Positions 45,179 through 54,925 are shown, counted from the stretch's first letter. The stretch: 64,000 bases of DNA from Pseudomonas putida (GCF_022627325.1 NZ_JAETZZ010000009.1:124001-188000); one strand, 5' to 3'. Numbers and translations: made by a program. Notes: generated by a model not told the origin, from the sequence alone.

Positions 45179-45661
45179 TCATGCTGAGTCTTTGGTTTCA
45201 GTGATCCACCAAGACATGTTGTCCAGCACTTTATACTCGAACTGCTGTTCTTTGACCGAATACTTGAGTTCGTCGCCGTCGCTGATGATTTCTAACTTAT
45301 CGTCCTGCAATAAATTGACGAGCATGTATTTATCGGAAATGCCTTCAATTTCATAGCTTTCATCATGCGGTGTGATGAGATACACGATGGTTTCAGTGCT
45401 GTTTGCAGTGCGTTGCTCAATGGTTGCCTTGAGCGCATTCCGGGTTCTTTCACTGATTGAAACTTTTGCCTTTTGGGATTTATCCAGCGTGATTGCCACG
45501 CTCTCATCGCCGTTGAGCCGTTCCTGCGAGATCTTGACCACGGTGCCTGAGGTTCCATGGTGGCTAAAGTAGTGCCCAGGCTTGAGAGCGCGGAAGTACT
45601 TGAGGTTCTCGGCTTCAATACCTGGCAATTCGTTATCGTTGATCAATATTCTAGTGGCCAT
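45179..45661 (-). CDS. Hypothetical protein, lower GC
   Basis: A 160-residue soluble acidic protein with no recognised domain. It begins MATRILINDNELPGIEAENL, has a beta-rich middle (GTSGTVVKISQERL, SVAITLDKSQKAKVSI) and a Trp-containing end (NMSWWITETKDSA). Codon use and GC differ from flanking genes, pointing to transfer. It is flanked by mcp and ltaE with no operon partner. Confidence 0.7.
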   Translation of the reverse strand: MATRILINDNELPGIEAENLKYFRALKPGHYFSHHGTSGTVVKISQERLNGDESVAITLDKSQKAKVSISERTRNALKATIEQRTANSTETIVYLITPHDESYEIEGISDKYMLVNLLQDDKLEIISDGDELKYSVKEQQFEYKVLDNMSWWITETKDSA

Positions 45662-45831
45662 GATACGTCCTCGGAAAACTCAGCCACTGAGGGTTGTGGC
45701 CCCGAAGAACATAAAACCTCTGTGACGGGCTGCAAACTGGCAGAACTGTCAGGTGACGTTCAGTGCAAGGCTGTTGTAAGCGTTGTCGAACAGGCGGTTT
45801 GGCGGGCCGTAAGGCCCGCCGGGCGATGACG

Positions 45832-46872
45832 TCAGGCGCCGATGACGCTACGGATATCCGCTGCCAGTGAGCGCACCCGTTCCTCTTCGGTATCCCATGA
45901 ACACATGAACCGCGCCCCGCCGCTACCAATGAAGGTGTAGAAGCGCCAACCTCTGGCGCGCAACGCTTCCAGCGCGGGCTCCGGCATCTGCAGGAACACC
46001 CCGTTGGCCTCTACCGGGAACATCAGCTCTACCCCCGGCAGGTCACTCACCAACGACGCCAGCAACTGTGCGCAATGGTTGGCGTGGTTGCCATGGCGCA
46101 GCCAGGCGCCGTTTTCCAGCAGCCCCACCCAGGGTGCCGACAAAAAGCGCATTTTCGAGGCCAGTTGCCCGGCCTGCTTGCAGCGGTAGTCGAAGTCCTC
46201 GGCCAGGTCGCGGTTGAAGAACAGGATCGCCTCACCGACCGCCATACCGTTCTTGGTGCCGCCAAAGCACAGCACATCCACGCCGGCCTTCCAGGTCAGC
46301 TCGGCCGGGCTGCAGCCAAGAAATGCGCAGGCATTGGTGAACCGCGCGCCGTCCATGTGCAGGTTCAGGCCCAGCTCTTTGCAGGTGGCGCTGATCGCCT
46401 TGAGCTCATCGGGGCGGTACACGGTACCGACTTCGGTAGCCTGGGTGAGGGTCACCACACGGGGCTTGGGGTAGTGGATGTCTTGGCGCTTGAGCGCCAC
46501 TTCACGGATCGATTGCGGCGTCAGCTTGCCGTTGACGCTGGGCGCGGTGAGCAGCTTGGAGCCGTTGGAGAAAAACTCCGGCGCGCCACATTCATCGGTT
46601 TCTACGTGGGCGGTCTCGGAGCAGATCACGCTGTGGTAGCTCTGGCACAAAGAGGCCAGGGCCAGCGAATTGGCGGCGGTGCCGTTGAAGGCGAAAAACA
46701 CTTCGCAGTCGGTTTCGAACAGCTCGCGGAAGTACTGGGCGGCGCGCTCGGTCCACTGGTCGTCGCCGTAGGCGCGGTCGTGGCCGATGTTGGCCTTTTC
46801 CATCGCTGCCCAGGCTTCGGGGCAGATACCGGAATAATTGTCGCTGGCGAATTGTTGGCTTTTGTCTGTCAT
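45832..46872 (-). CDS. ltaE: Low-specificity L-threonine aldolase
   Basis: PLP enzyme of 346 residues cleaving L-threonine/allo-threonine to glycine and acetaldehyde. The cofactor lysine lies in CFGGTKNGMAVGEAILFF. Upstream in the protein are FNGTAANSLALASLCQSYHSV, the PLP-stacking His in AETAHVETDECGAPEFF and LHMDGARFTNACAFL. It connects the island's glycine pool to threonine. It is divergent from glyA. Confidence 0.95.
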   Translation of the reverse strand: MTDKSQQFASDNYSGICPEAWAAMEKANIGHDRAYGDDQWTERAAQYFRELFETDCEVFFAFNGTAANSLALASLCQSYHSVICSETAHVETDECGAPEFFSNGSKLLTAPSVNGKLTPQSIREVALKRQDIHYPKPRVVTLTQATEVGTVYRPDELKAISATCKELGLNLHMDGARFTNACAFLGCSPAELTWKAGVDVLCFGGTKNGMAVGEAILFFNRDLAEDFDYRCKQAGQLASKMRFLSAPWVGLLENGAWLRHGNHANHCAQLLASLVSDLPGVELMFPVEANGVFLQMPEPALEALRARGWRFYTFIGSGGARFMCSWDTEEERVRSLAADIRSVIGA

Positions 46873-47235
46873 GACACGGTCCTGTGAACGAAGCAGAACA
46901 GCACTCTAAACCATCGATTCAGCGGTTGCCTATACAAGCTCTGCACGGTTGCTGGTGTGGGGTTCTCATGCCGGTCGAATCGCCGGTAAGCGGTCCCTGG
47001 CGGGGCTCCAGTGGCCTTGGCAGCAGTGGGGCAGTCAGTCTGATCAGGGCTGCTGCGCAGCCGATCGCCGGCAAGCCGGCGATAGGGCCGGTGCGAGCAA
47101 CAAAAAAGCGAATGTCGTAAACGCGCCATTGCAAGGCGTGCGCAGGCATCTGACCCTCCCCGGCCAGTCATACCATCGCCACAAAGGGCCACAGTGCCTT
47201 ACAGACAAGAAACGATCGCTGCCGGGAGAACCATG
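46873..47235. promoter_or_regulatory. Divergent promoter region ltaE / glyA
   Basis: A 363-base gap with a REP (47056-47095) and a heptamer variant ATGTCGT at 47112-47118, about 124 bp before glyA. No gene is supported. Confidence 0.5.
47056..47095. repeat. REP element
   Basis: ATCGCCGGCAAGCCGGCGAT, a perfect 20-base palindromic core apart from the central AA, flanked by GCAGCC and AGGGCCGG. Confidence 0.85.
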
Positions 47236-48489
47236 ATGTTCAGCAAGCAAGACCAGATCCAGGGTTACGACGACGCACTGCTGGCGGCGATGAATGCCGA
47301 AGAACAGCGCCAGGAAGATCACATCGAACTGATCGCCTCGGAGAACTACACCAGCAAGCGCGTCATGCAGGCCCAAGGCAGCGGCCTGACCAACAAGTAC
47401 GCCGAAGGCTACCCAGGCAAGCGCTACTACGGTGGCTGCGAGCACGTCGACAAGGTCGAGGCGCTGGCCATTGAGCGCGCCAAGCAGCTGTTCGGCGCCG
47501 ACTACGCCAACGTTCAGCCGCACTCCGGCTCTTCGGCCAACAGCGCGGTTTACCTGGCCCTGCTGCAGGCCGGTGACACCATCCTTGGCATGAGCCTGGC
47601 CCACGGCGGCCACCTGACCCACGGCGCCAAAGTGTCGTCTTCGGGCAAGCTGTACAACGCCGTGCAGTACGGCATCGATACCAACACCGGCCTGATCGAT
47701 TACGACGAGGTCGAGCGCCTGGCCGTCGAGCACAAGCCGAAGATGATCGTTGCCGGCTTCTCGGCATACTCCAAGACCCTCGATTTCCCACGTTTTCGCG
47801 CCATCGCCGACAAGGTCGGTGCATTGCTGTTCGTCGACATGGCCCACGTTGCCGGCCTGGTTGCCGCTGGCCTGTACCCTAACCCGATCCCGTTCGCCGA
47901 CGTGGTGACCACCACCACCCACAAGACCCTGCGCGGCCCACGTGGTGGCCTGATCCTGGCCAAGTCGAACGAAGAGATCGAGAAAAAGCTCAACGCCGCT
48001 GTGTTCCCTGGCGCCCAGGGCGGCCCGCTGATGCACGTCATCGCCGCCAAGGCTGTGTGCTTCAAGGAAGCTCAGGAGGCTGAGTTCAAGAGCTACCAGA
48101 AGCAGGTCATCGAGAACGCCCAGGCCATGGCCCAGGTATTCATCGACCGCGGCTACGACGTGGTCTCCGGCGGTACCGACAACCACCTGTTCCTGGTCAG
48201 CCTCATCCGCCAGGGCCTGACCGGCAAAGATGCCGACGCTGCCCTGGGCCGCGCGCACATCACCGTCAACAAGAACGCCGTGCCGAACGACCCGCAATCG
48301 CCGTTCGTCACTTCCGGCCTGCGCATCGGCACCCCGGCTGTCACCACCCGCGGCTTCAAGGTCGCCCAGTGTGTGGCCCTGGCCGGCTGGATCTGCGACA
48401 TCCTCGACAACCTCGGTGACGCTGACGTCGAAGCCGATGTGGCGAAGAACGTCGCGGCCCTGTGCGCAGACTTCCCTGTTTACCGCTGA
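47236..48489 (+). CDS. glyA: Serine hydroxymethyltransferase
   Basis: PLP enzyme of 417 residues interconverting glycine + 5,10-methylene-THF with serine + THF. The PLP lysine is in [16 protein letters not shown]. Also visible are [13 protein letters not shown] and [14 protein letters not shown] chose ATG 47236 (MFSKQDQ), with GGGAG 7 nt upstream; an ATG one codon earlier is possible. It leads the glyA-soxBDAG-purU group, so it directly uses the glycine and methylene-THF made by sarcosine oxidase. Confidence 0.97.
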   Translation: MFSKQDQIQGYDDALLAAMNAEEQRQEDHIELIASENYTSKRVMQAQGSGLTNKYAEGYPGKRYYGGCEHVDKVEALAIERAKQLFGADYANVQPHSGSSANSAVYLALLQAGDTILGMSLAHGGHLTHGAKVSSSGKLYNAVQYGIDTNTGLIDYDEVERLAVEHKPKMIVAGFSAYSKTLDFPRFRAIADKVGALLFVDMAHVAGLVAAGLYPNPIPFADVVTTTTHKTLRGPRGGLILAKSNEEIEKKLNAAVFPGAQGGPLMHVIAAKAVCFKEAQEAEFKSYQKQVIENAQAMAQVFIDRGYDVVSGGTDNHLFLVSLIRQGLTGKDADAALGRAHITVNKNAVPNDPQSPFVTSGLRIGTPAVTTRGFKVAQCVALAGWICDILDNLGDADVEADVAKNVAALCADFPVYR

Positions 48490-48504
48490 GTGGAGTAAAC
48501 GACC

Positions 48505-49755
48505 ATGCAACGCTACTCGGGCTTCGGCCTCTTCAAACACTCCCTCAGCCACCACGAGAACTGGCAGCGCATGTGGCGCACGCCGACCCCTAAAAAGGTC
48601 TACGACGTGGTCATCGTTGGCGGTGGCGGCCATGGCCTGGCCACGGCCTACTACCTGGCCAAGGAACATGGCATCACCAATGTCGCGGTGGTTGAGAAAG
48701 GTTACCTGGGCGGCGGCAACACCGCCCGTAACACCACCATCGTGCGTTCCAACTACCTGTGGGACGAGTCGGCGCAGCTGTACGAGCACGCCATGAAGCT
48801 GTGGGAGGGCCTGTCCCAGGACATCAACTACAACGTGATGTTCTCCCAGCGCGGCGTCTACAACCTGTGCCATACCCTGCAGGACATTCGTGACTCCGAG
48901 CGCCGCGTCAGCGCCAACCGCCTCAACGGCGTCGATGGCGAACTGCTGAACACCGCCCAGGTCGCGGCCGAAATCCCATACCTGGACTGCTCGAAGAACA
49001 CCCGTTACCCGATCCTCGGCGCTACCGTTCAGCGCCGTGGCGGCGTCGCCCGTCACGACGCGGTGGCCTGGGGCTACGCCCGTGCCGCCGACGCCCTGGG
49101 CGTGGACCTGATCCAGCAGACCGAAGTGATCGGTTTCCGCAAGGAAAACGGTGCAGTGATCGGTGTGGAAACCAACAAAGGTTTCATCGGCGCCAAGCGC
49201 GTGGGCGTGGTCACCGCCGGTAACTCCGGGCACATGGCCAAACTGGCCGGCTTCCGCCTGCCGCTGGAATCGCACCCCCTGCAAGCACTGGTGTCCGAGC
49301 CGATCAAGCCGATCATCGACAGCGTGATCATGTCCAACGCCGTGCACGGCTACATCAGCCAGTCCGACAAGGGCGACCTGGTGATCGGCGCCGGTATCGA
49401 CGGCTGGGTCGGCTACGGCCAGCGCGGTTCGTACCCGGTCATCGAGCACACCCTGCAGGCCATCGTCGAGATGTTCCCGAACCTCTCGCGCGTGCGCATG
49501 AACCGCCAGTGGGGCGGCATCGTCGACACCTCGCCGGACGCCTGCCCGATCATCTCCAAGACCCCGGTCAAGAACATGTTCTTCAACTGCGGCTGGGGCA
49601 CCGGCGGCTTCAAGGCGACCCCGGGCTCGGGCAACGTCTTCGCCGCCAGCCTGGCCAAAGGCGAGATGCACCCGCTGGCTGCGCCGTTCTCCATGGACCG
49701 TTTCTACAACGGCGCACTGATCGACGAACACGGCGCCGCCGCCGTCGCCCACTAA
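48505..49755 (+). CDS. soxB: Sarcosine oxidase beta subunit
   Basis: FAD/FMN-binding subunit of heterotetrameric sarcosine oxidase, 416 residues. The dinucleotide site is VVIVGGGGHGLATAYYLAKE (about 32-51), and GGGNTARNTTIVRSNYLWDES follows with the covalent-flavin region. The C-terminus shows WGTGGFKATPGSG. It oxidises the methyl group of sarcosine. It is 15 nt after glyA and 14 nt before soxD. Confidence 0.96.
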   Translation: MQRYSGFGLFKHSLSHHENWQRMWRTPTPKKVYDVVIVGGGGHGLATAYYLAKEHGITNVAVVEKGYLGGGNTARNTTIVRSNYLWDESAQLYEHAMKLWEGLSQDINYNVMFSQRGVYNLCHTLQDIRDSERRVSANRLNGVDGELLNTAQVAAEIPYLDCSKNTRYPILGATVQRRGGVARHDAVAWGYARAADALGVDLIQQTEVIGFRKENGAVIGVETNKGFIGAKRVGVVTAGNSGHMAKLAGFRLPLESHPLQALVSEPIKPIIDSVIMSNAVHGYISQSDKGDLVIGAGIDGWVGYGQRGSYPVIEHTLQAIVEMFPNLSRVRMNRQWGGIVDTSPDACPIISKTPVKNMFFNCGWGTGGFKATPGSGNVFAASLAKGEMHPLAAPFSMDRFYNGALIDEHGAAAVAH

Positions 49756-49769
49756 CCGGAGACACCGTC

Positions 49770-50105
49770 ATGTTGCATATTTTCTGTCCCCACTGCGGCG
49801 AGCTGCGCTCCGAAGAAGAGTTCCACGCCTCTGGCCAGGCGCACATCGCCCGCCCGCTGGACCCTAACGCCTGCTCCGACGAAGAGTGGGGCACCTACAT
49901 GTTCTTCCGCGACAACCCGCGCGGTATTCACCATGAACTGTGGGACCACGTTGCCGGCTGCCGTCAGTACTTCAACGTCACCCGCGACACCGTGACCTAC
50001 GAAATTCTGGAAACCTACAAGATCGGCGAGAAGCCACAGGTGACCGCAGGCGGCAAGCAAAGCAACGCACCGTCGACCGTCAAAGGCCAAGGGGAAAAAG
50101 TATGA
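49770..50105 (+). CDS. soxD: Sarcosine oxidase delta subunit
   Basis: A 111-residue zinc-binding structural subunit. The zinc ligands are in MLHIFCPHCGELRSEEEFH, with a further Cys in HVAGCRQYF. It has the family segment DNPRGIHHELWDHVAGC. Its stop overlaps the soxA start (ATGA at 50102-50105). Length is normal for the family plus a short C-terminal tail. Confidence 0.95.
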   Translation: MLHIFCPHCGELRSEEEFHASGQAHIARPLDPNACSDEEWGTYMFFRDNPRGIHHELWDHVAGCRQYFNVTRDTVTYEILETYKIGEKPQVTAGGKQSNAPSTVKGQGEKV

Positions 50106-53100
50106 GCCAGACCTATCGCCTCGCCAGCGGCGGCCGTATCGACCGCAGCAAGGTCCTGAACTTCACCTTCAACGGCAAGACCTACCAGGGTTATGCCGGC
50201 GACAGCCTGGCCGCCGCGCTGCTGGCCAATGGCGTCGACATCGTTGGCCGCAGCTTCAAGTACTCGCGCCCACGCGGCATCATCGCCGCCGGTACCGAAG
50301 AGCCGAACGCCATCCTGCAGATCGGTTCCAGCGAAGCCACGCAGATCCCTAACGTGCGCGCTACCCAACAGGCGCTGTACGCAGGCCTTGTCGCCACCAG
50401 CACCAACGGCTGGCCGAACGTCAACAACGACGTCATGGGCATCCTCGGCAAGGTGGGCGGCAGCATGATGCCGCCTGGCTTCTACTACAAAACCTTCATG
50501 TACCCGAAATCGTTCTGGATGACGTACGAGAAGTACATCCGTAAGGCAGCAGGCCTTGGCCGTGCGCCGCTGCAGAACGACCCGGACAGCTACGACTACA
50601 TGAACCAGCACTGCGACGTGCTGATCGTCGGCGCCGGCCCTGCAGGCCTGGCCGCTGCCCTGGCGGCGGCGCGCAGCGGTGCCCGGGTGATCCTGGCAGA
50701 CGAACAGGAAGAGTTCGGCGGCAGCCTGCTCGACAGCCGCGAGACCCTCGACGGCAAACCGGCCGCTGACTGGGTAAACGCCGTGGTCAAAGAGCTGCAA
50801 AGCCTGCCGGAAGTGACCCTGCTGCCACGCGCCACGGTCAACGGCTACCACGACCACAACTTCCTGACCATTCATGAGCGCCTCACCGACCACCTGGGTG
50901 ACCGCGCCCCGATCGGCCAGGTTCGCCACCGCGTGCACCGTGTGCGTGCCAAGCGCGTCGTACTGGCCGCCGGCGCCCACGAGCGCCCGCTGGTGTACGG
51001 CAACAACGACGTGCCGGGCAACATGCTGGCAGGCGCTGTCTCGACCTACGTGCGCCGTTATGGCGTGGCACCGGGCCGCAAGTTGGTGCTGTCGACCAAC
51101 AACGATCATGCCTACCGCGCTGCGCTGGATTGGCATGACGCCGGCCTGCAAGTCGTCGCCATCGCCGACGCCCGCCACAACCCACGTGGTTCGCTGGTCG
51201 AGGAAGCCCGTGCCAAAGGCATCCGCATCCTCACGTCCAGTGCTGTGATCGAGGCCAAAGGCAGCAAGCACGTCACCGGCGCCCGCGTGGCGGCCATCGA
51301 TGTGCAGGCACACAAGGTCACCAGCCCAGGCGAAACCCTCGACTGCGACCTGATCGCGACCTCCGGCGGCTACAGCCCTATCGTCCACCTGGCCTCGCAC
51401 CTGGGCGGTCGCCCGGTATGGCGTGACGACATCCTTGGCTTCGTGCCCGGTGATGCGCCGCAGAAGCGTGTGTGTGTGGGTGGCATCCACGGTGTGTATG
51501 CACTGGGCGATGTGATTGCCGATGGTTTCGAAGGGGGCGTGCGCGCAGCCACTGAAGCCGGCTTCAAGGCAACCACCGGCACGCTGCCAAAGACCGTTGC
51601 GCGCAAGGAAGAGGCCACCGTGGCGCTGTTCCAGGTGCCGCACGACAAAGGCAGCAAGGGGCCGAAGCAGTTCGTCGACCAGCAGAACGATGTGACCGCC
51701 GCCGGTATCGAACTGGCCACCCGCGAAGGCTTCGAATCGGTCGAGCACGTCAAGCGCTATACCGCGCTGGGCTTCGGTACCGACCAGGGCAAACTGGGCA
51801 ACATCAACGGCCTGGCCATCGCCGCCCGTTCGATCGGTATCACCATTCCGGAAATGGGCACCACCATGTTCCGCCCCAACTACACACCGGTGACTTTCGG
51901 TGCGGTAGCGGGCCGTCACTGTGGCCACTTGTTCGAACCCGTGCGCTTCACTGCCCTGCATGCCTGGCACGTGAAGAACGGCGCCGAGTTCGAAGACGTC
52001 GGCCAATGGAAGCGCCCTTGGTACTTCCCCAAGGCGGGTGAAGACATCCACACCGCCGTGGCCCGTGAGTGCAAGGCCGTGCGCGACAGCGTGGGCCTGC
52101 TGGACGCCTCGACCCTGGGCAAGATCGATATCCAGGGCCCGGATGCCCGCGAGTTCCTCAACCGCATCTACAGCAACGCCTGGACCAAGCTCGACGTGGG
52201 CAAGGCCCGTTATGGCCTGATGTGCAAAGAAGACGGGATGGTCTTCGACGACGGCGTGACCGCCTGTGTCGGCGACAACCACTTCTACATGACCACCACG
52301 ACCGGCGGTGCCGCTCGCGTGCTGCAGTGGCTGGAGCTGTACCACCAGACCGAATGGCCAGAGATGAAGGTGTATTTCACCTCGGTCACCGACCACTGGG
52401 CCACGCTGACCCTGTCTGGCCCCAACAGCCGCAAGCTGCTCAGCGAGCTGACCGACGACATCGACCTGGACAAGGACGCCTTCCCGTTCATGACCTGGAA
52501 GGAAGGCACTGTCGGCGGCGTGCCGGCCCGTGTGTTCCGGATTTCGTTCACCGGTGAGCTGTCGTACGAAGTCAACGTGCAGGCCAACTACGCCATGGGC
52601 GTACTGGAAAAAGTCATCGAGGCCGGCAAGAAGTACAACCTGACCCCGTACGGCACCGAAACCATGCACGTACTGCGTGCCGAGAAGGGCTTCATCATCG
52701 TTGGCCAGGACACCGATGGTTCGATGACCCCGGACGACCTCAACATGAGCTGGTGCGTGGGCCGTAACAAGCCGTTCTCGTGGATCGGCCTGCGTGGCAT
52801 GAACCGCGAGGACTGCGTGCGGGAAAACCGCAAGCAGCTGGTGGGCCTCAAGCCTGTGGACCCGACCAAGTGGCTGCCCGAAGGCGCCCAGTTGGTGTTC
52901 GATCCGAAGCAGCCGATCCCGATGGACATGGTCGGCCACGTCACCTCCAGCTACGCGGCCAACTCCCTGGGGTATTCGTTTGCCATGGGTGTGGTCAAAG
53001 GCGGCTTGAAACGCATGGGCGAGCGCGTCTATTCGCCGCAAGCCGATGGCAGCGTGATCGAGGCAGAAATCGTGTCTTCGGTGTTCTTCGATCCGAAGGG

Positions 53101-53119
53101 TGAGCGGCAGAACGTTTGA
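50102..53119 (+). CDS. soxA: Sarcosine oxidase alpha subunit
   Basis: A 1005-residue NAD/THF-binding subunit. The order is: SoxA N-terminal 2Fe-2S-like fold (about 15-110, RSFKYSRPRGIIAAGTEEPN), FAD/NAD oxidoreductase domain starting VLIVGAGPAGLAAALAAARSG, and a C-terminal GcvT-like aminomethyltransferase domain (about 590-1000, with VGLLDASTLGKIDIQGPDA). The last domain transfers the formaldehyde equivalent to THF. I used ATG 50102, overlapping soxD, not the longer ORF in the same frame, which is a soxD shadow. Confidence 0.96.
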   Translation: MSQTYRLASGGRIDRSKVLNFTFNGKTYQGYAGDSLAAALLANGVDIVGRSFKYSRPRGIIAAGTEEPNAILQIGSSEATQIPNVRATQQALYAGLVATSTNGWPNVNNDVMGILGKVGGSMMPPGFYYKTFMYPKSFWMTYEKYIRKAAGLGRAPLQNDPDSYDYMNQHCDVLIVGAGPAGLAAALAAARSGARVILADEQEEFGGSLLDSRETLDGKPAADWVNAVVKELQSLPEVTLLPRATVNGYHDHNFLTIHERLTDHLGDRAPIGQVRHRVHRVRAKRVVLAAGAHERPLVYGNNDVPGNMLAGAVSTYVRRYGVAPGRKLVLSTNNDHAYRAALDWHDAGLQVVAIADARHNPRGSLVEEARAKGIRILTSSAVIEAKGSKHVTGARVAAIDVQAHKVTSPGETLDCDLIATSGGYSPIVHLASHLGGRPVWRDDILGFVPGDAPQKRVCVGGIHGVYALGDVIADGFEGGVRAATEAGFKATTGTLPKTVARKEEATVALFQVPHDKGSKGPKQFVDQQNDVTAAGIELATREGFESVEHVKRYTALGFGTDQGKLGNINGLAIAARSIGITIPEMGTTMFRPNYTPVTFGAVAGRHCGHLFEPVRFTALHAWHVKNGAEFEDVGQWKRPWYFPKAGEDIHTAVARECKAVRDSVGLLDASTLGKIDIQGPDAREFLNRIYSNAWTKLDVGKARYGLMCKEDGMVFDDGVTACVGDNHFYMTTTTGGAARVLQWLELYHQTEWPEMKVYFTSVTDHWATLTLSGPNSRKLLSELTDDIDLDKDAFPFMTWKEGTVGGVPARVFRISFTGELSYEVNVQANYAMGVLEKVIEAGKKYNLTPYGTETMHVLRAEKGFIIVGQDTDGSMTPDDLNMSWCVGRNKPFSWIGLRGMNREDCVRENRKQLVGLKPVDPTKWLPEGAQLVFDPKQPIPMDMVGHVTSSYAANSLGYSFAMGVVKGGLKRMGERVYSPQADGSVIEAEIVSSVFFDPKGERQNV

Positions 53120-53140
53120 CTCCAGGCCCTGTGTCGAGCC

Positions 53141-53324
53141 GGCTGGCCCAAACGCCGGCAAGCCGGCTCCCACAGGTGCGATGCAGTTCTGAAGGCTGAT
53201 GCTGTACCCGTGAGCGCTGGCTTGCCAGCAAAGAGGCCAAGCTGATGTCTTTCACAGGATCGATGCAGTTCTGAAGGTAGGTGCGGTCCCTGTGGGAGCC
53301 GGCTTGCCGGCGATGAGGCCGGCA
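53141..53324. repeat. REP cluster (three copies) between soxA and soxG
   Basis: Full REPs at 53141-53176 and 53289-53324 face each other, with a degenerate copy at 53206-53240 (CCGTGAGCGCTGGCTTGCCAGC). The phrase GATGCAGTTCTGAAGG occurs twice, at 53179 and 53261, so part of this is an 80-bp tandem duplication inside the operon. Confidence 0.8.
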
Positions 53325-53380
53325 AATACGCCCTGCAAGCTGCTTCGTATCGACGACCAAGAATTCAAGGCAGGTAAGAA

Positions 53381-54013
53381 ATGAGCGCTATCAACGTCTT
53401 CCAGCAAAACCCCGGCGCCGACGCCAAGGCGCAGTCGCCGCTGCACCACGCCGACCTGGCCAGCCTGGTTGGCAAAGGCCGCAAGAACGCAGGCGTGACC
53501 CTGCGTGAAAAGAAATTCCTCGGCCACCTGACCCTGCGCGGTAACGGCCACGACCCGGAATTCGCCGCCGGCGTGCACAAGGCCCTGGGCCTGGAGCTGC
53601 CAGTGGCCCTGACCGTAGTCGCCAACGGTGAAATGTCGCTGCAGTGGCTCGGCCCCGATGAGTGGCTGCTGATCGTCCCCGGTGGCCAGGAGTTCGCCGT
53701 CGAGCAAAAGCTGCGCACAGCCCTCGAGGGCCAGCACATCCAGGTGGTCAACGTCAGCGGCGGGCAAAGCCTGCTGGAGCTGCGCGGCCCGCACGTGCGC
53801 GAAGTGCTGATGAAGTCCACCAGCTATGATGTTCACCCCAACAACTTCCCGGTGGGCAAAGCGGTGGGTACCGTGTTCGCCAAGTCGCAACTGGTGATCC
53901 GCCGCACGGCCGAGGACACCTGGGAACTGGTGATTCGCCGCAGCTTTGCCGATTACTGGTGGCTGTGGCTGCAGGACGCTTCTGCCGAGTACGGCCTGAG
54001 CATCGAAGCCTAA
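53381..54013 (+). CDS. soxG: Sarcosine oxidase gamma subunit
   Basis: A 210-residue small folate-domain-like subunit (GcvT N-terminal fold). It shows KFLGHLTLRGNG, LQWLGPDEWLLIVPGG and VNVSGGQSLLELRGPHVREVL, followed by STSYDVHPNNFPVGKAVGT. ATG 53381 follows AGGTAAG. It is separated from soxA by the REP cluster and is 10 nt before purU. Confidence 0.94.
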   Translation: MSAINVFQQNPGADAKAQSPLHHADLASLVGKGRKNAGVTLREKKFLGHLTLRGNGHDPEFAAGVHKALGLELPVALTVVANGEMSLQWLGPDEWLLIVPGGQEFAVEQKLRTALEGQHIQVVNVSGGQSLLELRGPHVREVLMKSTSYDVHPNNFPVGKAVGTVFAKSQLVIRRTAEDTWELVIRRSFADYWWLWLQDASAEYGLSIEA

Positions 54014-54023
54014 GGAGAGCAAC

Positions 54024-54881
54024 ATGAGTCGGGCACCGGATACCTGGATTCTCACCGCCGACTGCCCGAGCATGCTCGGCACCGTCGACGTGGTGACGCG
54101 GTACCTCTTCGAGCAGCGCTGCTACGTGACGGAGCACCATTCGTTCGATGACCGGCAGTCGGGGCGCTTCTTCATTCGCGTCGAGTTCCGCCAGCCGGAC
54201 GGTTTTGACGAGGTCGGTTTCCGTGCCGGCCTTGCCGAGCGGGGTGATGCGTTTGGCATGGTGTTTGAACTGACCGCACCGAATCACCGCCCCAAGGTGG
54301 TCATCATGGTGTCCAAGGCCGACCATTGCCTGAACGATCTGCTTTACCGCCAGCGCATCGGCCAACTGGGCATGGACGTGGTCGCGGTGGTGTCCAACCA
54401 CCCCGACCTCGAGCCACTGGCACACTGGCACAAGATTCCCTATTACCACTTCGCACTGGACCCCAGCGACAAGGCCGGGCAAGAGCGCAAGGTATTGCAG
54501 GTGATCGAAGAGAACGGGGCCGAGCTGGTTATCCTTGCCCGTTACATGCAGGTGCTGTCGCCTGAACTGTGCCGGCGCCTGGATGGTTGGGCGATCAATA
54601 TCCACCATTCGCTGTTGCCGGGGTTCAAGGGCGCCAAGCCTTATCACCAGGCGTACAACAAGGGTGTGAAGATGGTGGGTGCCACGGCGCATTACATCAA
54701 CAACGACCTGGATGAAGGGCCGATCATCGCCCAGGGGGTCGAGGTGGTGGACCATAGCCACTACCCCGAGGACCTGATTGCCAAGGGGCGTGACATCGAA
54801 TGCCTGACGCTGGCGCGGGCGGTCGGGTATCACATCGAGCGGCGGGTATTCCTCAACGCCAATCGGACTGTCGTTTTGTAG
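54024..54881 (+). CDS. purU: Formyltetrahydrofolate deformylase
   Basis: A 285-residue hydrolase releasing formate from 10-formyl-THF. It has an N-terminal ACT domain (about 5-85, LTADCPSMLGTVDVVTRYLF) and a formyltransferase fold with the catalytic Asn-His-Asp: NIHHSLLPGFKGAKPYHQAY and NDLDEGPI. It returns THF used by sarcosine oxidase. ATG 54024 follows GGAGAGC. Confidence 0.96.
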   Translation: MSRAPDTWILTADCPSMLGTVDVVTRYLFEQRCYVTEHHSFDDRQSGRFFIRVEFRQPDGFDEVGFRAGLAERGDAFGMVFELTAPNHRPKVVIMVSKADHCLNDLLYRQRIGQLGMDVVAVVSNHPDLEPLAHWHKIPYYHFALDPSDKAGQERKVLQVIEENGAELVILARYMQVLSPELCRRLDGWAINIHHSLLPGFKGAKPYHQAYNKGVKMVGATAHYINNDLDEGPIIAQGVEVVDHSHYPEDLIAKGRDIECLTLARAVGYHIERRVFLNANRTVVL

Positions 54882-54925
54882 AGGCCTTTCGGGCCTCATC
54901 GCCGGCAAGCCGGCGATGGGCCCCA
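54882..54925. repeat. REP element / hairpin after purU
   Basis: AGGCCTTTCGGGCCT hairpin followed by ATCGCCGGCAAGCCGGCGAT. It may both end and stabilise the sox transcript. Confidence 0.75.

Noticed and set aside
47044..49752. 902-codon minus-strand open frame opposite glyA and soxB
   Set aside because: Antisense shadow spanning two certain genes and a REP. Its composition (His/Val/Gly/Gln-rich) is typical of antisense translation.
49940..50101. N-terminal extension of the soxA frame
   Set aside because: It overlaps most of soxD in another frame. The ATGA overlap at 50102 and the conserved SoxA start (MSQTYRLASGG) fix the real start.
50015..53173. 1052-codon open frame on the minus strand opposite soxA
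   Set aside because: Shadow of the high-GC soxA coding frame. It has no ribosome site or recognisable domain, and soxA is certain on the other strand.
53141..53324. CRISPR-like array
   Set aside because: The repeats are inverted REP elements with unequal spacing, not direct repeats with unique spacers, and no cas gene is in the window.
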